A stretch of DNA of 64,000 nucleotides, taken from the NCBI GenBank assembly GCA_035610365.1, contig CM069439.1:558001-622000 (forward strand), read 5' to 3'. The position numbers were made by a program, and so were the translations under genes. Below, one piece after another: positions 37,104 through 47,579 of the stretch. How positions within the stretch are numbered: position 1 is the first letter of the stretch; every line of letters begins with the position of its first letter. The stretch is from Aquatica leii (lineage: Eukaryota > Arthropoda > Insecta > Coleoptera > Lampyridae). Below the pieces are notes generated by a model. That model made no database searches. It had not been told where the DNA came from and saw only the letters and a program-made list of their open reading frames with translations.

Positions 37104-37745
37104 GTGAAGCGTTACCGAAATATTTAAAACATTTAAGACTGTTGTCAAAAAAATGAAATGTTCTGCCAGTGCCAGTGTAAATAAATAGTGTAAATAATGT
37201 AAGTGTATTTTCTATTCAACTGTTAGTTTGTTACTCTGTTTAGTTTAAATTGTGTTTTTAGTTAGATTTATAATAATCAATAATTAGGTAAATAGTTGAA
37301 AATAAATTAAACTTTTTCAAGTTACAATTGGTGTCAGATGCGAAGTTCTGGAAAAACTAGATTCGGAGTTACAATCAAGGAGCAACAAGATTTATTCCAA
37401 ACACGAAACAATTACGCTATTGTGTGGTTCCCAAAATATTTTTAGCATTTGGGACGGTTGTCAAAAGAGATGAAATGTTTTGTTCTCAGATAAGAAATAT
37501 AAAAGTTGCACAAAGAAAATCGAGTTTTGAGGTTTAAAAAGTCTTTAGTGCAACGTATATGCTAAAAAACGCGACAATGTAATAAATAGTGTAAAAGTGA
37601 ATCTTAACCGAGGACGGTATACGGTTACAGTGATATATAAATTAATGTAATTATTGTTTCTATTAAACTATTAGTTTGTTACTTTGCTTAGCCTATATTG
37701 TGTTTTTAGTTAGGTTTATAATAATCAATAATCGTGTAAATAGCT
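37104..37745 (+). mobile_element. Internally deleted LTR retrotransposon related to the 46.4-kb element
   Basis: The arrangement is LTR, about 100 nt of internal DNA, LTR. The two LTR copies (37104-37326 and 37426-37745) share ATATTT...GTTGTCAAAA, GAAATGTT, ATTAGTTTGTTACT and TAATAATCAATAAT blocks; the left one lacks about 100 nt. After the left LTR comes TGGTGTCAGATGCG, a tRNA-Leu-like primer site. Then the sequence jumps straight to the pol C-terminus (SGKTRFGV, then EQQDLFQTR), which is close in sequence to 51966-52030. Almost the whole interior has been lost. Confidence 0.75.
37343..37425 (+). pseudogene. Remnant of pol C-terminus joined in frame to the start of a macrodomain
   Basis: One uninterrupted frame reads SGKTRFGVTIKEQQDLFQTR and then NNYAI before the 3' LTR. 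In the intact element the equivalent pol frame ends soon after QQDLFQTQ, while the matching DYAIAHC lies in the -1 frame. This fragment therefore preserves a fused arrangement. Confidence 0.65.
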
Positions 37746-39461
37746 TTTTAGTGATTAATTGTCACATAATTTACTCAATATCTTCCGTGTCATTAATCGA
37801 GTACTATTTTTGTAATTACTTTAGTGGAAGTTTGTCATTTGCAAACAGACTATAACTGTTGTAAACAAAAACTATGTTTTGTTGAAAATGTGCAACTTTT
37901 GACACGTTAATAAAAAAAGCATGTTTAATAAAATGAATTTTTTTTCCATTATATATTTTGTTCTATCTCGTAAACATTTATTTTATCGTTGATTAGAAAA
38001 AAAATTTGATTACCACATTCATAATGATGCCATTAAGAATTGTCGATATAAGTTGTACTGTGGCACAGTTTGTTCTTATTTGCCGTTTGAATTACGAATA
38101 TACTTAATTAAAATAATTGAAATACGTATAAATGTATAAATAAACAGTACAAAAACCTTTTTGATCATATGGAATAGGTGGGAAAAATCTATACACAGGT
38201 TAACGCACGAGTTGTTTCTCTAGTAGTTAACTGTAAATTTATCAAAATTAATTTTATCTGTTTAGTCATCGCTATATCTTCGGATTTTTTACGACTTCAG
38301 CTAAATTTGTTTTTAACAATCGACTTATGTAACCAATATTTAGCCGTATTGCGGATTTTTTGTAAAAATCAATTGAAGGCGAAGGTGCAGCATTATATAT
38401 GTGTGAAGGTATCGATTAAGCTGCGTTTAATTAAATTTCTCTGCAGTTTTCAGTACAGTTGCAAATAACTGTAGCGGTACATTCTTGAATTATCCATTGC
38501 ACTACCGATGACCTCTATAATAATGCATGCGACGTTCTGTTTAATACAAATATTCTTAATAGTCTTAAAAGTCATATAACGGGAAATATCTATATTATGA
38601 ATCTAAAAATACTTTTTGTATAATTGAAACGATCGTAACGATCAGTGAAATTTAAAGAATTTCTAATGATTTCTATAGATTAGCATAGCAGGCTATAAAG
38701 AATTTAAATTAAGTCTTGCAAAAACTAATTGCATCGTCTAGATTAAGCAAAAAAATATAAAGTTCATTGGCAATTACATAAAAATAGTCTTTTATCTTGC
38801 GCTAGGTGGGTGCCCTTGACTTTGTTTAAAACATCAAGTAGAGCACTTGTATTCAATATACATTCACTGACCTGTCTTAACACGTTATTTTTTACGGCAT
38901 TTGACACTTTTAGCAAAAAAAAAAGAAATATTAATCGTTCCAGGTCTGCGGAGACTTTAACGATCAATTAGAACACAAGCGAGCCATGAAGCGCGCTTTA
39001 ATTTACTCATTTATAATTAGATAAAAGCTTTAGTTGTTTCCGAGGTTGTTTCTAATTTTTACTCATACATTTAATGCTGCACGCTATAAATAATACACAA
39101 AAAATCTTGATGCAACTAAATGTTAATAAACGTGATCACAAGAATTCAGTTTATTGGTAATAAATAAACACCATTGTTTACAATTTTACAAATTAATCCA
39201 AGTTATAGCCCCAAGCTGCTTAAGATTTATTTATAAATACTTAAACAATTGTTTTGTTGACCTTAAAGTATTAGGTAACCAAATGTACCTTGGAAAATAT
39301 ATCAAGGTAATTACTTTTTTTTCGTGTTACACGTACTAATTCTGGCAAACCGCGTGTTTTTTCAGCATTAAATTTACATGTGGTTATATAATTTTGTGTA
39401 ACATACCAACGCGACTATGATAGAAATATCAACTATGATTAACTACTTAAAAGTTACGTAC
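37746..39461. other. AT-rich sequence, nothing firmly recognised
   Basis: ORFs at 38178-38468 (plus) and 38764-38967 (minus) show no known domain. Just before the candidate first exon nothing stands out. Confidence 0.4.
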
Positions 39462-39563
39462 CTGTCTTAGATTTCGGCCGTACGGAGACGATTGGTAAAA
39501 GCTGCTGGATGTCAATGCAGCGCGATGCTTTGAATGAGGTGCCGATGCACAAAACGTCTCCAT
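39462..39563 (-). CDS. Candidate first coding exon of the SEA-domain membrane protein
   Basis: On the minus strand an ATG at 39563 opens exactly 34 codons and ends in a near-perfect donor, CAG|GTACGT. The peptide is Ser/Tyr-rich and ends YGRNLRQ, similar in composition to the start of exon 2 (NDYSLPSRSH). The exon ends in phase 0 and exon 2 starts in phase 0. Base composition is far richer in G+C than the surroundings. Nothing else between the two exons looks like a better partner. The link is inference: it would create an intron of about 37.5 kb, and another gene could own this exon. Confidence 0.5.
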
Positions 39564-39669
39564 GTCGCTTTAATTAAATTATTTATCTAAATCACTATTA
39601 AATAATAATCACAATCACATAATTTGTACGCCGTTTTTTCTTTTCGAAATATTCCGGCGATATATTTCT

Positions 39670-39953
39670 GAAATGTTACCAAATATGACAGTAAATCGTG
39701 ATATTGTCACCAGTCATCATTGTCACCACTTTAGTGGCATTTAGACACAGGTGCTCATCGTCTGAAGAACACGATACCGACAGCGTGTCTGGATGCCAGT
39801 AAATCTAAGAAGCCCCCACGCTGTTCCTTCTACACCTGTAGCTTTGCAAGTACCGCTCCTCATACCTTGTTTCCTCTCCAACTTCCTCTCATCATCAGTT
39901 ATAGACAAGAATAATAAAAAATACATGAACAATTTTTGAAACATGTTCAGCAT
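39670..39953 (-). other. GC-rich exon-like block upstream of the candidate first exon
   Basis: This block is clearly richer in G+C than its surroundings. On the minus strand an ATG at 39953 opens 70 codons starting with a hydrophobic stretch (LFMYFLLFLSI), and a donor-like ACAAG|GTATGAGG lies near 39868. In a second frame a Cys- and Asn-containing stretch (SCSSDDEHLCLNATK) is open to a stop near 39672. Either could be an exon. Alternatively this is the 5' untranslated region or promoter area of the gene starting at 39563. I cannot decide. Confidence 0.3.
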
Positions 39954-41329
39954 AATTCATTTACTTACAAATAGAATGATTATAGAAATCAAATTTATTA
40001 AAACAGCCGTTTTTTATTAAGAAAAGCTGCAAATTAAATCATTGTTATATTATAGTTAATTACATCTAATTCAGAAAATTACCTAACTAATCAAAATACA
40101 AAAAGTTAATTAAAAAACCGTAAGCGCTATAAATCTTTTCCTCAAATAAGCATCTTATTAATTTAAAAATTAGGACTTTAGAATTGCCAAAAAAACTTCA
40201 TTAAAACTTAACTAAAAAACGCTATTTAAACCTGTATTAGGAAAATCTTATAATACAAATGTTAATATTGTTTTGACGATAATAATATAATTTTTACAAA
40301 TATTTATTAAAGTATAATTTAGTTCCATAGATTCCAAAAATTATAAATTAAGACAAATTCTATTACTCTTTATGCCTGAGAAAATTGTTTTAGTAAATTA
40401 ATGACTTTTATTTTATTTTGAAGAAAAAAAGCTCATCTTAAGTTACTTTTAAGCCTAATATGTAAAAGGACAATTCTTCAAAACATATATGTATTTGGCC
40501 ACATGTTCACTTATGATAGATATACGTTTGTGTTTAAATTTTAGAAATTACAAAACTCTTTTTGAGTAAACATGTATTGTACATAAAATATATTTTTTTT
40601 AATGTTAATGATGCATTTTTTAATAGTTATATTTACACGCATAATCAAGAATAAGATTAATTGCTACTACAAAATGAAAAATTGTTTTTTGAAGTGCCAG
40701 GGATGGGAAGCAAACAAATTTTGATGTTTAAACTTTACTTACACAGTTATTCTCAAAAACATCAAACATACATTGTTAGACTGCTATGAAATTTATGATA
40801 ACAATAAATTAGATATTTAATTTTTTTAAATAAGCTACAACATAAAACAGCTCATGTTTTTATTTGACATTTTTGAATGCAAGAAAGTTGTTAAAATACA
40901 CTTATTGCGGTTCTTTGTATTGTCGTTTCTTCTTTTATTAAGTGCCTACGATCTTACTGTTTTTTGGTCAATGCTAAATTACGTTTCTATTCTGTTCAAA
41001 TGGAGCTTTTTTACAGCTGATATACCGTTATTGCATATTGAAATAAAATTTATTTAATTTTTCTAGAAAATAAATGTTTCACTTAAATTTTTTTCTAACC
41101 GCATTTACTAACACGAATTATCAACAATTATCTTCTGCATATTAAAATTGTATTTAAAAAACTTTTTTTTGTAAAATTTTTGTCGATTGTATACTAAGCA
41201 TATTATTAAAACGTCACATCTTGTTGTTAAATGATTCTGCAGAAACAATTGTTAAAGTCGATTTTCGGAATAGTCTTCAAAGCGCGCAGCGATTCGGTTT
41301 CTCTAAAGCTGTCTCTTTTGAGCTTAAGG
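39954..41329. other. AT-rich sequence, nothing recognised
   Basis: The ORF at 40854-41057 is a hydrophobic AT-driven frame. No repeats were noticed. Confidence 0.5.
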
Positions 41330-41640
41330 AATAGTCACAATTTAGCTTTGCCCTTCATTTCTAAATTAGAGAATGTGAAATATTTTTTATCGTCTATTAT
41401 TATCACTTTATGGTTCGCAAAATTAATTTGGCGTAATCTATGACAACAAATTGAAATTTTTCGTAACTGATCATCTGTATAACGTGGACATTTACTACTT
41501 TTACGGTAATTTGACCCTTTTCTTTTTAATACCCTTTTTGTCGTTTCATGAGAAACATTAAATCTTCTAGATAACTTTTGATATGAAGTTTCAACTCGGT
41601 CTTTTGCACTTTCATACATTCCACGTCTACTTTTTAGTAA
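41330..41640 (-). pseudogene. Tc1/mariner-like transposase fragment
   Basis: The minus-strand ORF (94 codons) has a helix-turn-helix (YQKLSRRFNVSHETTKRVLK), a basic linker ending KCPRYTDDQLRKI, and IIIDDKKYFTFSNLEM, matching the first catalytic Asp motif of insect Tc1/mariner transposases (IxDDExYFTLS is usual). It stops shortly afterwards, so the later catalytic residues are absent. Weak similarity extends to about 41800. Confidence 0.6.
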
Positions 41641-42519
41641 ATTAAGGAATGCTATACCCTGTTCAGCTTATGCAATCGTTCGATAAATTGTTGTTTATGA
41701 AATATTTTGATTGCGAAAAATATTTCTTGCTTGGGCACATGTCCAACCAGGTTGCAAATGCTTTTGCAAATTTCAAACTTGTACGACATGATAGCACAAA
41801 TTATTTGACACCTACGAAATGTCATAACAAGTTGAGGTAATAATGAATTTTTGTTTACTAGAGTTATTTATTTGCAAAATGCCAAACGCGCATTCTTCAG
41901 ACAATAGTTAAAACTATTTTCTGTAGAAATAAATTTCTTCTTGCATAGGGGTGTAATGAATTATTTTATAAGAAGAATTCCTCATCATCTATTAAAACGA
42001 ATGGGAGAGTACTTCTAGTGTTTGTAAAAGATCTTGCACCTGGAATATCTAAATCATTATTTTGCATCCTGCGATACAATGAGCAGTTAGAAAAAATTAT
42101 ACAGTCTGACGATCTTTCATATGACATATAAACGTAACCAAGTTGATAATTTAAATTAAATCTGCGATACGGATAGTTTTATTGCTGAAATTTACACTAA
42201 ACAAACGATTTGAGGCTACAAAAGTGATTGTTATAGTAACAGAACTAAAAAGGCAAAAACTTTGAAAAAATTATTCATTACAACTTTAACGAGTTAACTA
42301 GTAACAAAAAAATGGAATCGGTAAGTGACTTATGGTAAAATTTTATTATTATTATTTAAAAAAATGTTTTGATAAAATTCTTACAAAGTATATCTGTTTT
42401 TGGTCTTCTTTTAATGTTAACCAAGTATTTTTACGTATAAATGTGGGGCAAAATCATTTGTTGCACATGTACAATTCAATTCTTTTTTAATTTAAACTTT
42501 ATATTTTTTTAATTGATGT
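41641..42519. other. AT-rich sequence, nothing recognised
   Basis: The ORF at 41649-41840 is probably antisense to the decayed start of the fragment at 41330-41640. Nothing else was noticed. Confidence 0.45.
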
Positions 42520-43135
42520 AGCGCAAAGTCGCCAATATTGGACCGGCTCCCAAATTAAACTTGTGAATTTTTGCCCATTTATATAAAAACTAAAGTTATC
42601 TATGTATGATATTCCCAACAAGTACCCATTGAAAAAACTTGGATGCTCTCCTAATTGCTCGTAACAATGGAATTGTTATGCTACAGTTACTAGGACATCA
42701 TTGGATCGTTCATTTTTCAAACCTTTGGAAGTATACTACACGCAAGCCATGGAAAGGTGATTAAGGTTGAATGTGGGCCGTACAGTTACACAATATCAAG
42801 TTGGGAAGCTATTAAAAAATTGTATTACTCTACGTTCGTTTAACTTTACTTACCTGAAACTCATTCTGTTTAATATGAAATTTATGACTTTTTGTTATTT
42901 GTAAATAAGTTTTTACGTCATTTGATGTAGGTTTAATTTCGGGTACTAGTGGTTCAAATTTGGCAACCAGTTTCTTGTATTAAACCATTTGCAGAGTTGT
43001 GGGAAATATTTTTTTTATTGTGAAAAGCACTCATCTAAGTCTTGGTAATTTTTACATCTTTTTCTCTAAAGTATACTGCAAGGTTTGACCAAATTTTACT
43101 TTTTGTGAAAAATGGTCCAATATGGCCAACCTTAT
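42520..43135 (+). mobile_element. Deletion derivative of a pogo/jerky-type DNA transposon
   Basis: Imperfect inverted termini contain GTCGCCAATATTGGACC at 42528 and its counterpart GGTCCAATATGGCCAAC at 43114-43130. Inside, RNNGIVMLQL near 42660 and then FFKPLEVYYTQAMER, a stop, and LRLNVGRTVTQYQVGKLL match the DDE_1 (CENP-B/jerky/Tigger) transposase around and after its last catalytic block. Only about 50 residues of coding remain, with a frame change and a stop at a normally conserved Trp. About 616 bp in all. Confidence 0.7.
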
Positions 43136-44499
43136 CTTATGATAGCTATAGTTAAACGTTCTCATCACTTTAACAGTAATAATTATTCAATTTTGTTTAG
43201 TACTTTGACATCTAAAAAAATATGGCATTGCTTATAGTCTAACAGTAATAAAAATTTATTTTGTTTTTACGTTAATATGTAACTAACCTATGTATAACAA
43301 AAACAATATTTTTATTTTAAGTTCATCAATTATTAATTTTTATTAATATGATAATTAAAATTAATGTTACGTCAATATGTAAAAACAAAATTTTAAGTTT
43401 TAACCAAAATATGTAGCTTCTTATCTGAGACCGGATCAACCAACACACAGAAGTATTTTGCAAATTAACAGTGATTCAACTTTTTTTAGCTGGTTATGGA
43501 TAATGAATGTTATACCTAATAAACACGCACATTTGTTTGTTAAAAATATTTATATTGTCGTTTTAACAGTCACCGAGGACAATTTATTAACAACTGCAAA
43601 GAAAAACTTATTGTCAAAGATAATAAAAACCATCAAGTTTATTAAAATATGAAAAAAATATGGCGTTAACGACACTGGTCGCAAATCTTCCTATACTTCA
43701 AAGAAACCGTAAGCAATTTTATAACAAAGGTTAATTATAAACAGACACACAATATTGAATGCGAAATGATTTGTAGTATTTCAAACGTAATTATTTTTTT
43801 TTATTGATAAAACCTTAGCTGTAATAAAAACACAAAGTGCAAATGGAATCTTTTTGTGTTTAGAAATAAAAATAGACAAGATGCAAAAAATATTTTTGTA
43901 ATTTTCAAACAGAAGAAGCCGAGAATTAAAAAAAATCGTTTTAAGAAATTATAAGAAAACTGTTAAATTGATGGATTAGTGCGTAAAATTAAGCTAAAGC
44001 GGGTTTTCTAAATTAAAATAATTTACTTATATGTATCAGATCACTAATATAACGTTTATTTAATTTTAATCAAAAAATTCAAATATGCTTAAATTAGAAA
44101 TTTATTTGAAAACTTAATGATATATTTTTACTAGTCATTTAATGACATAAAAATTCCTTATTATAGAACGTGATAAAAAAAATAATTTGAAAAAAAAACA
44201 TTTTCTGATGTGATATAATCAAACTGACTCTCTTATAAATATTTTTTTTAAATGATAGTATTATATATATAAACTCTTTTTTTGTATTCTATTCTATTTA
44301 TCACATCAACCATACTATTTTTTATAGGATGAAAATCAGGTAATACTTTCAATTATATATTAATATACGCATCTCGTAGAATAATTATATAATCAAAAAA
44401 ATACAATAAAATTGTCACTGATAATTATTTTTTTTAATTATAGTTATTATAGTTATTTTTTATTATAAGTATTCCATATTTAAGTGAAGTTATTAGAAT
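43136..44499. other. AT-rich sequence, nothing firmly recognised
   Basis: CAGTGATTCAAC at 43469 looks like a hAT end, but no matching 8-bp duplication was found beside the opposite terminus at 53560. No coding signal. Confidence 0.45.
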
Positions 44500-45572
44500 A
44501 AGATTTGATATTTTCTTTAAGTCAAACCACAGCAAATAATATAGCAATTATTTACCATAATTAAACGAGAGATTAGTTTCGACAATCTAAATTGTCATCG
44601 TCAGTCAAACTAAAATCAAATGAATTAACAACAATAATTAAAAATTTAAAAAAAACTTTAAATTATATTAAGCTTATAAAAAGTAAATGACAAATGTCAA
44701 AAAAAAAAAAATTAAATTAAAACTGACATTAAATCTACAGCCATAGGTGATATGAAATGAAAAATAAAAAAATGAAAAAATATTAAAACAGAAGCAAATT
44801 AAAATTTATTATTAAGAAGAGGAGAAATGTTTAAACCAGGAATTTTATGAATCTGTATTTTTATTATAAAGACGATTAATTTCAAGAATTTTAGGATGAT
44901 TAAGAAAAGAATCTTTGTTACAAAAATAAAGAAATTTAACATTAAAGTCAGAAAGAAAAGAATGATCGGTAGATAAAACATGATTAGCAAAAAAAGAACA
45001 AATGTTTGATGTACCAGAATTTAAATACTTTTTATTAAAATAAATATGTTTTTTTTAATCTTGTTTTACACTTTTTACCAGTTTGTCCTACATAAAAACA
45101 ATTGCAAGAAGAGCAAAAAATTTTATACAGAGCAGATTTATCTAAAAAGAAACGAAATCTTTAGTATTAACAAACAACATTTTAAATTATGATTTATTAT
45201 TATTTATTAAAACTAGACTTAGAAAGAGGAATAGAAAATAGACGATTAAATAAAGCACGAAAAGGAGCAATTTTATGATTATAAGGATGATTAAAATAAA
45301 AAGGAATTAAGCAACCAGTATAAGTGAGTTTATGATAGATTTCAAAACTAATTTTTTTATTATCTCGTAAAAGAAGATCGAAATAAGAAAGAGAATTGTT
45401 CAATTTAGTAATTAAAATGAGTATTAGAAAGAATAAAATTAATGAAATTATTAAAATTATTTAGATCATCTCAGAAACCATTAAAGAGAACACTGCAATC
45501 ATCAACATATCTAAACCAAATCATATCAGAAAAAGAAAAATTAGAAAGGATTTTATTTTTAATAATATTCAT
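44500..45572 (-). mobile_element. Penelope-like element with GIY-YIG endonuclease, 5'-truncated, copy 1
   Basis: On the minus strand: WFRYVDD at 45498-45515 (RT catalytic box), then LSYFDLLL and FEIYHKLTYTG near 45330, then FNHPYNHKIAPFRALFNRL near 45260. Near 45090-45130 comes LYKIFCSSC followed by YVGQTGKKCKTR, the GIY-YIG endonuclease signature that marks Penelope-like elements. Stops interrupt it. The noncoding 3' region (44500-44780) matches copy 2 at 53600-54880 closely, so both belong to one family. The 5' cut lies at a short ATG-repeat against the hAT relic. Confidence 0.8.
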
Positions 45573-46350
45573 CATCATCATCATTTTCCAAACAAAGTTG
45601 AGAAAATAATCTCTCATTTAAGGCATTCTTTTTGATTATGTTAACTGCTCTAATGACATAATGTAGTGATTTATGCAAACGTTCACTAAGGTTTTTCGCA
45701 ATCAAATGATAAATGACACCATGTACCGATAGTACATTTGCTATAGTATAAGTATGCCAGAAAGGCTTGGTGTCCTCCTACTATTTTAAACATTTAGCAA
45801 ATAACAATTCTTAAAAAATTATTTCTTCTTTTACAAATCTCACATAAGCTAAAAGTAAAGGTTTGTTTTCTGGTAATGTTGACTCATGAAGTTGTATAAA
45901 AAATTCAGATGTTTTTAAGTAGTCACATAAAAAGTTTTCTACACGCTGAATTATTCTGCCAATCCTTCTTCGTATAGTATTATTACTCAGTGGAATTCTT
46001 TTCATAATATCGAAAGCTGGTTTGTGTAACACGGTGCGTATTACCTCACTTACAGCTGGTAGAATAAGTTTTTCACTAATAGTGTGCAGCTTTCCGGAGA
46101 TCACAATCATTAAAAAAATATTATAAAAAGCAGTTAGTCAATTGTTATTTTTCTCAGATGTTGTCCCTATGAGTTCTTGCAATGTCGGTGTTTTTAAATA
46201 TTTTTCTTTGATTGTTTAAAAAAACGTTAAATCTTTATGTTTTTTGTTACTATGGATTTTTATTAAATGTTCCTTAAGTTTAGAAGGTTTCATTAAATCG
46301 TTTGACATCGTTATATTACATAGAAAACCCATAATTAAATATTTGAGAGG
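45573..46350 (-). pseudogene. hAT transposase relic (ZBED5/FAM200-like)
   Basis: Minus strand, N to C. A BED zinc-finger remnant (SNDLMKPSKLKEHLIKIH near 46290) is followed by KTPTLQELIGTTSEKNNN. Then comes a long surviving frame, 46110-45811, with SGKLHTISEKLILPAVSEVI, PLSNNTIRRRI and STLPENKPLLLAYVRFVK. After a gap there is LIAKNLSERLHKSLHYVIRA and NERLFSQLCLEN near 45620. The catalytic Asp before the ESTLP block is His here. The remaining C-terminus was displaced by the Penelope insertion. The LTR element lies in its 5' region. Confidence 0.8.
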
Positions 46351-46405
46351 TAAGGATAAATATTTATGTAAAAGTCACATATTGTGTAGGTACTCATTGC
46401 GTATC

Positions 46406-46409
46406 ATAT
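46406..46409. repeat. Target-site duplication, left (ATAT)
   Basis: ATAT directly precedes the 5' LTR and recurs directly after the 3' LTR at 53026-53029. Four bases is normal for Ty3/gypsy integration, and alternating purine/pyrimidine targets are usual for this group. Confidence 0.8.
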
Positions 46410-46865
46410 TGAAACGTCCGAGAAATTACTTGCAAATGCAAGAGCCTTCTAGAACTGTTATCTAGTTTCTAGAAAATATAGCGAAAAGTGAGGAACGATC
46501 GAGAAGAATTCGCTGATGTCTATAAAAGCCGAAGATGGAAATCGTAGGTCAGTTATTGCTGGAATGTGAATGCATGCAGTATTAAATAAATAAGCAAGTG
46601 AAGATAAATAAGTGATTAGCACGTGCGGAGTTTTAAATAAATCGAGTGAACGTGACTATCAGCTGTGAAATCCGAGGACGTTATCTTATCTCGTGTTAGT
46701 TATCTTAAGTGTTATACAACGGTGATACATAAATTATAGTGTAAGTGTTTTTATTATTAGATTTAATTAGTTCCGTTGATTTAAAAGTATACATATTTCT
46801 ATAATAAGTAAACGTAGTTTTAGTCGTTATAAATAAATTAGTTTTTAATAAATAGATACGTAACA
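46410..46865 (+). repeat. 5' LTR
   Basis: It begins TGAAACGTCC and ends ATACGTAACA. It matches 52570-53025 with no difference that I could find by eye. AATAAA signals occur at 46585 and 46847. Confidence 0.95.
46521..46554 (+). promoter_or_regulatory. LTR core promoter: TATA box and arthropod initiator
   Basis: TATAAAAG at 46521 is followed by TCAGTT at 46549-46554. The A of the initiator lies 30 nt downstream of the first T of the TATA box, the expected spacing, so transcription should start at about 46551. The same pair is in the 3' LTR. Confidence 0.7.
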
Positions 46866-46866
46866 G

Positions 46867-46884
46867 TGGTGTCACGGTGTGAAG
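46867..46884 (+). other. Primer-binding site
   Basis: One base after the 5' LTR the sequence reads TGGTGTCACGGTGTGAAG. TGG is required to pair with the tRNA CCA end. The first eight bases fit tRNA-Leu-like termini, and the related relic at 37329 has TGGTGTCAGATGCG. The remainder does not fit a tRNA I can name. Confidence 0.6.
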
Positions 46885-47093
46885 TCCGCGATTTTTATTA
46901 GCGTAAATACCATTAAGTAATTTAATATCGCTTCCGTGATAAGAACATTGAATTAACTGTTCGCGATATTATTTAAATTCGTTTTCGTGGTTTAATATTA
47001 ACAAGTGGATAGTTATTAAATTTTGTGTTATATAAAAACTGCATTTTAATAACTAGTGTATTGAAACTTTATATTCGTGTTATATTTAAATTT

Positions 47094-47579
47094 ATGCCGG
47101 TGACGCGTTTGCAAAAAGAAAAAATGGATGCAAAACTATTTGAATTTCTTGAATCGATAAAAAATGGTCAAGAATCGATGAATAGAAAAATGGAAGAAAA
47201 TTCGCAGAAAATAGAGGAAAAGTTTTACGAAAATTCACAGAAAATTGAAGAAAAACTCTCCGAACATTCTCAGAAAATGGAAGAAAATTCTAGAAAAATG
47301 GAAGAAAAGTTGTTGGAAAATTCTAGAAGTTTAAAAGAAGAAATACGAACGAGCATGGAAAATCAAATTAAAATTGTTCAAGAGGAAACCCAAGCAGACA
47401 TGTTAAACTTAAAAGAAGAAATTTGCGATTCTGTGAATGACATAATAGAAGAGAAGTTAAATGAAAATTCAAGAACCATAGAAGACAAGATAGAGAAAAA
47501 ATTGAGAGAAAGAATACAACTGCTTGAAGAAAGAATGGCGCAAAATGAATTACCATGGCGAAGGAAGTGTCACGAGTGA
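47094..47579 (+). CDS. Coiled-coil leader ORF (probable N-terminal part of gag)
   Basis: The ATG at 47094 ([12 protein letters not shown]) opens 161 codons. An upstream in-frame ATG at 47025 is less likely. Almost the whole product is charged and helical, with repeats of an 11-residue unit, [22 protein letters not shown], then longer variants. This points to a hendecad-type coiled coil that would multimerise. It ends where the capsid frame begins, and the two frames overlap by about 35 nt (47545-47579), so the capsid ORF is in +1. In related elements such an N-terminal helix is part of one gag, so either there is a frame-breaking indel near 47540 or capsid starts at its own ATG. Confidence 0.7.
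   Translation: MPVTRLQKEKMDAKLFEFLESIKNGQESMNRKMEENSQKIEEKFYENSQKIEEKLSEHSQKMEENSRKMEEKLLENSRSLKEEIRTSMENQIKIVQEETQADMLNLKEEICDSVNDIIEEKLNENSRTIEDKIEKKLRERIQLLEERMAQNELPWRRKCHE

Larger units (their letters stand above)
1934..39461 (-). other. Probable giant first intron of the SEA-domain gene
   Basis: This interval lies between a phase-0 donor at 39461 and a phase-0 acceptor at 1934 on the minus strand. Apart from two small unidentified ORFs, everything recognisable in it is a broken transposon. That matches intronic rather than intergenic sequence only weakly, because either would collect such debris. RNA evidence would be decisive. Confidence 0.4.

Noticed and set aside
43469..43480. CAGTGATTCAAC as the second hAT end
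   Set aside because: The flanking 8 bases do not match those beside the terminus at 53560, and the similarity is too short.
45555..45590. ATC-rich run as a CRISPR or array-like repeat
   Set aside because: It is a short trinucleotide repeat at the hAT/Penelope junction. No spacer-repeat structure exists anywhere in the window.
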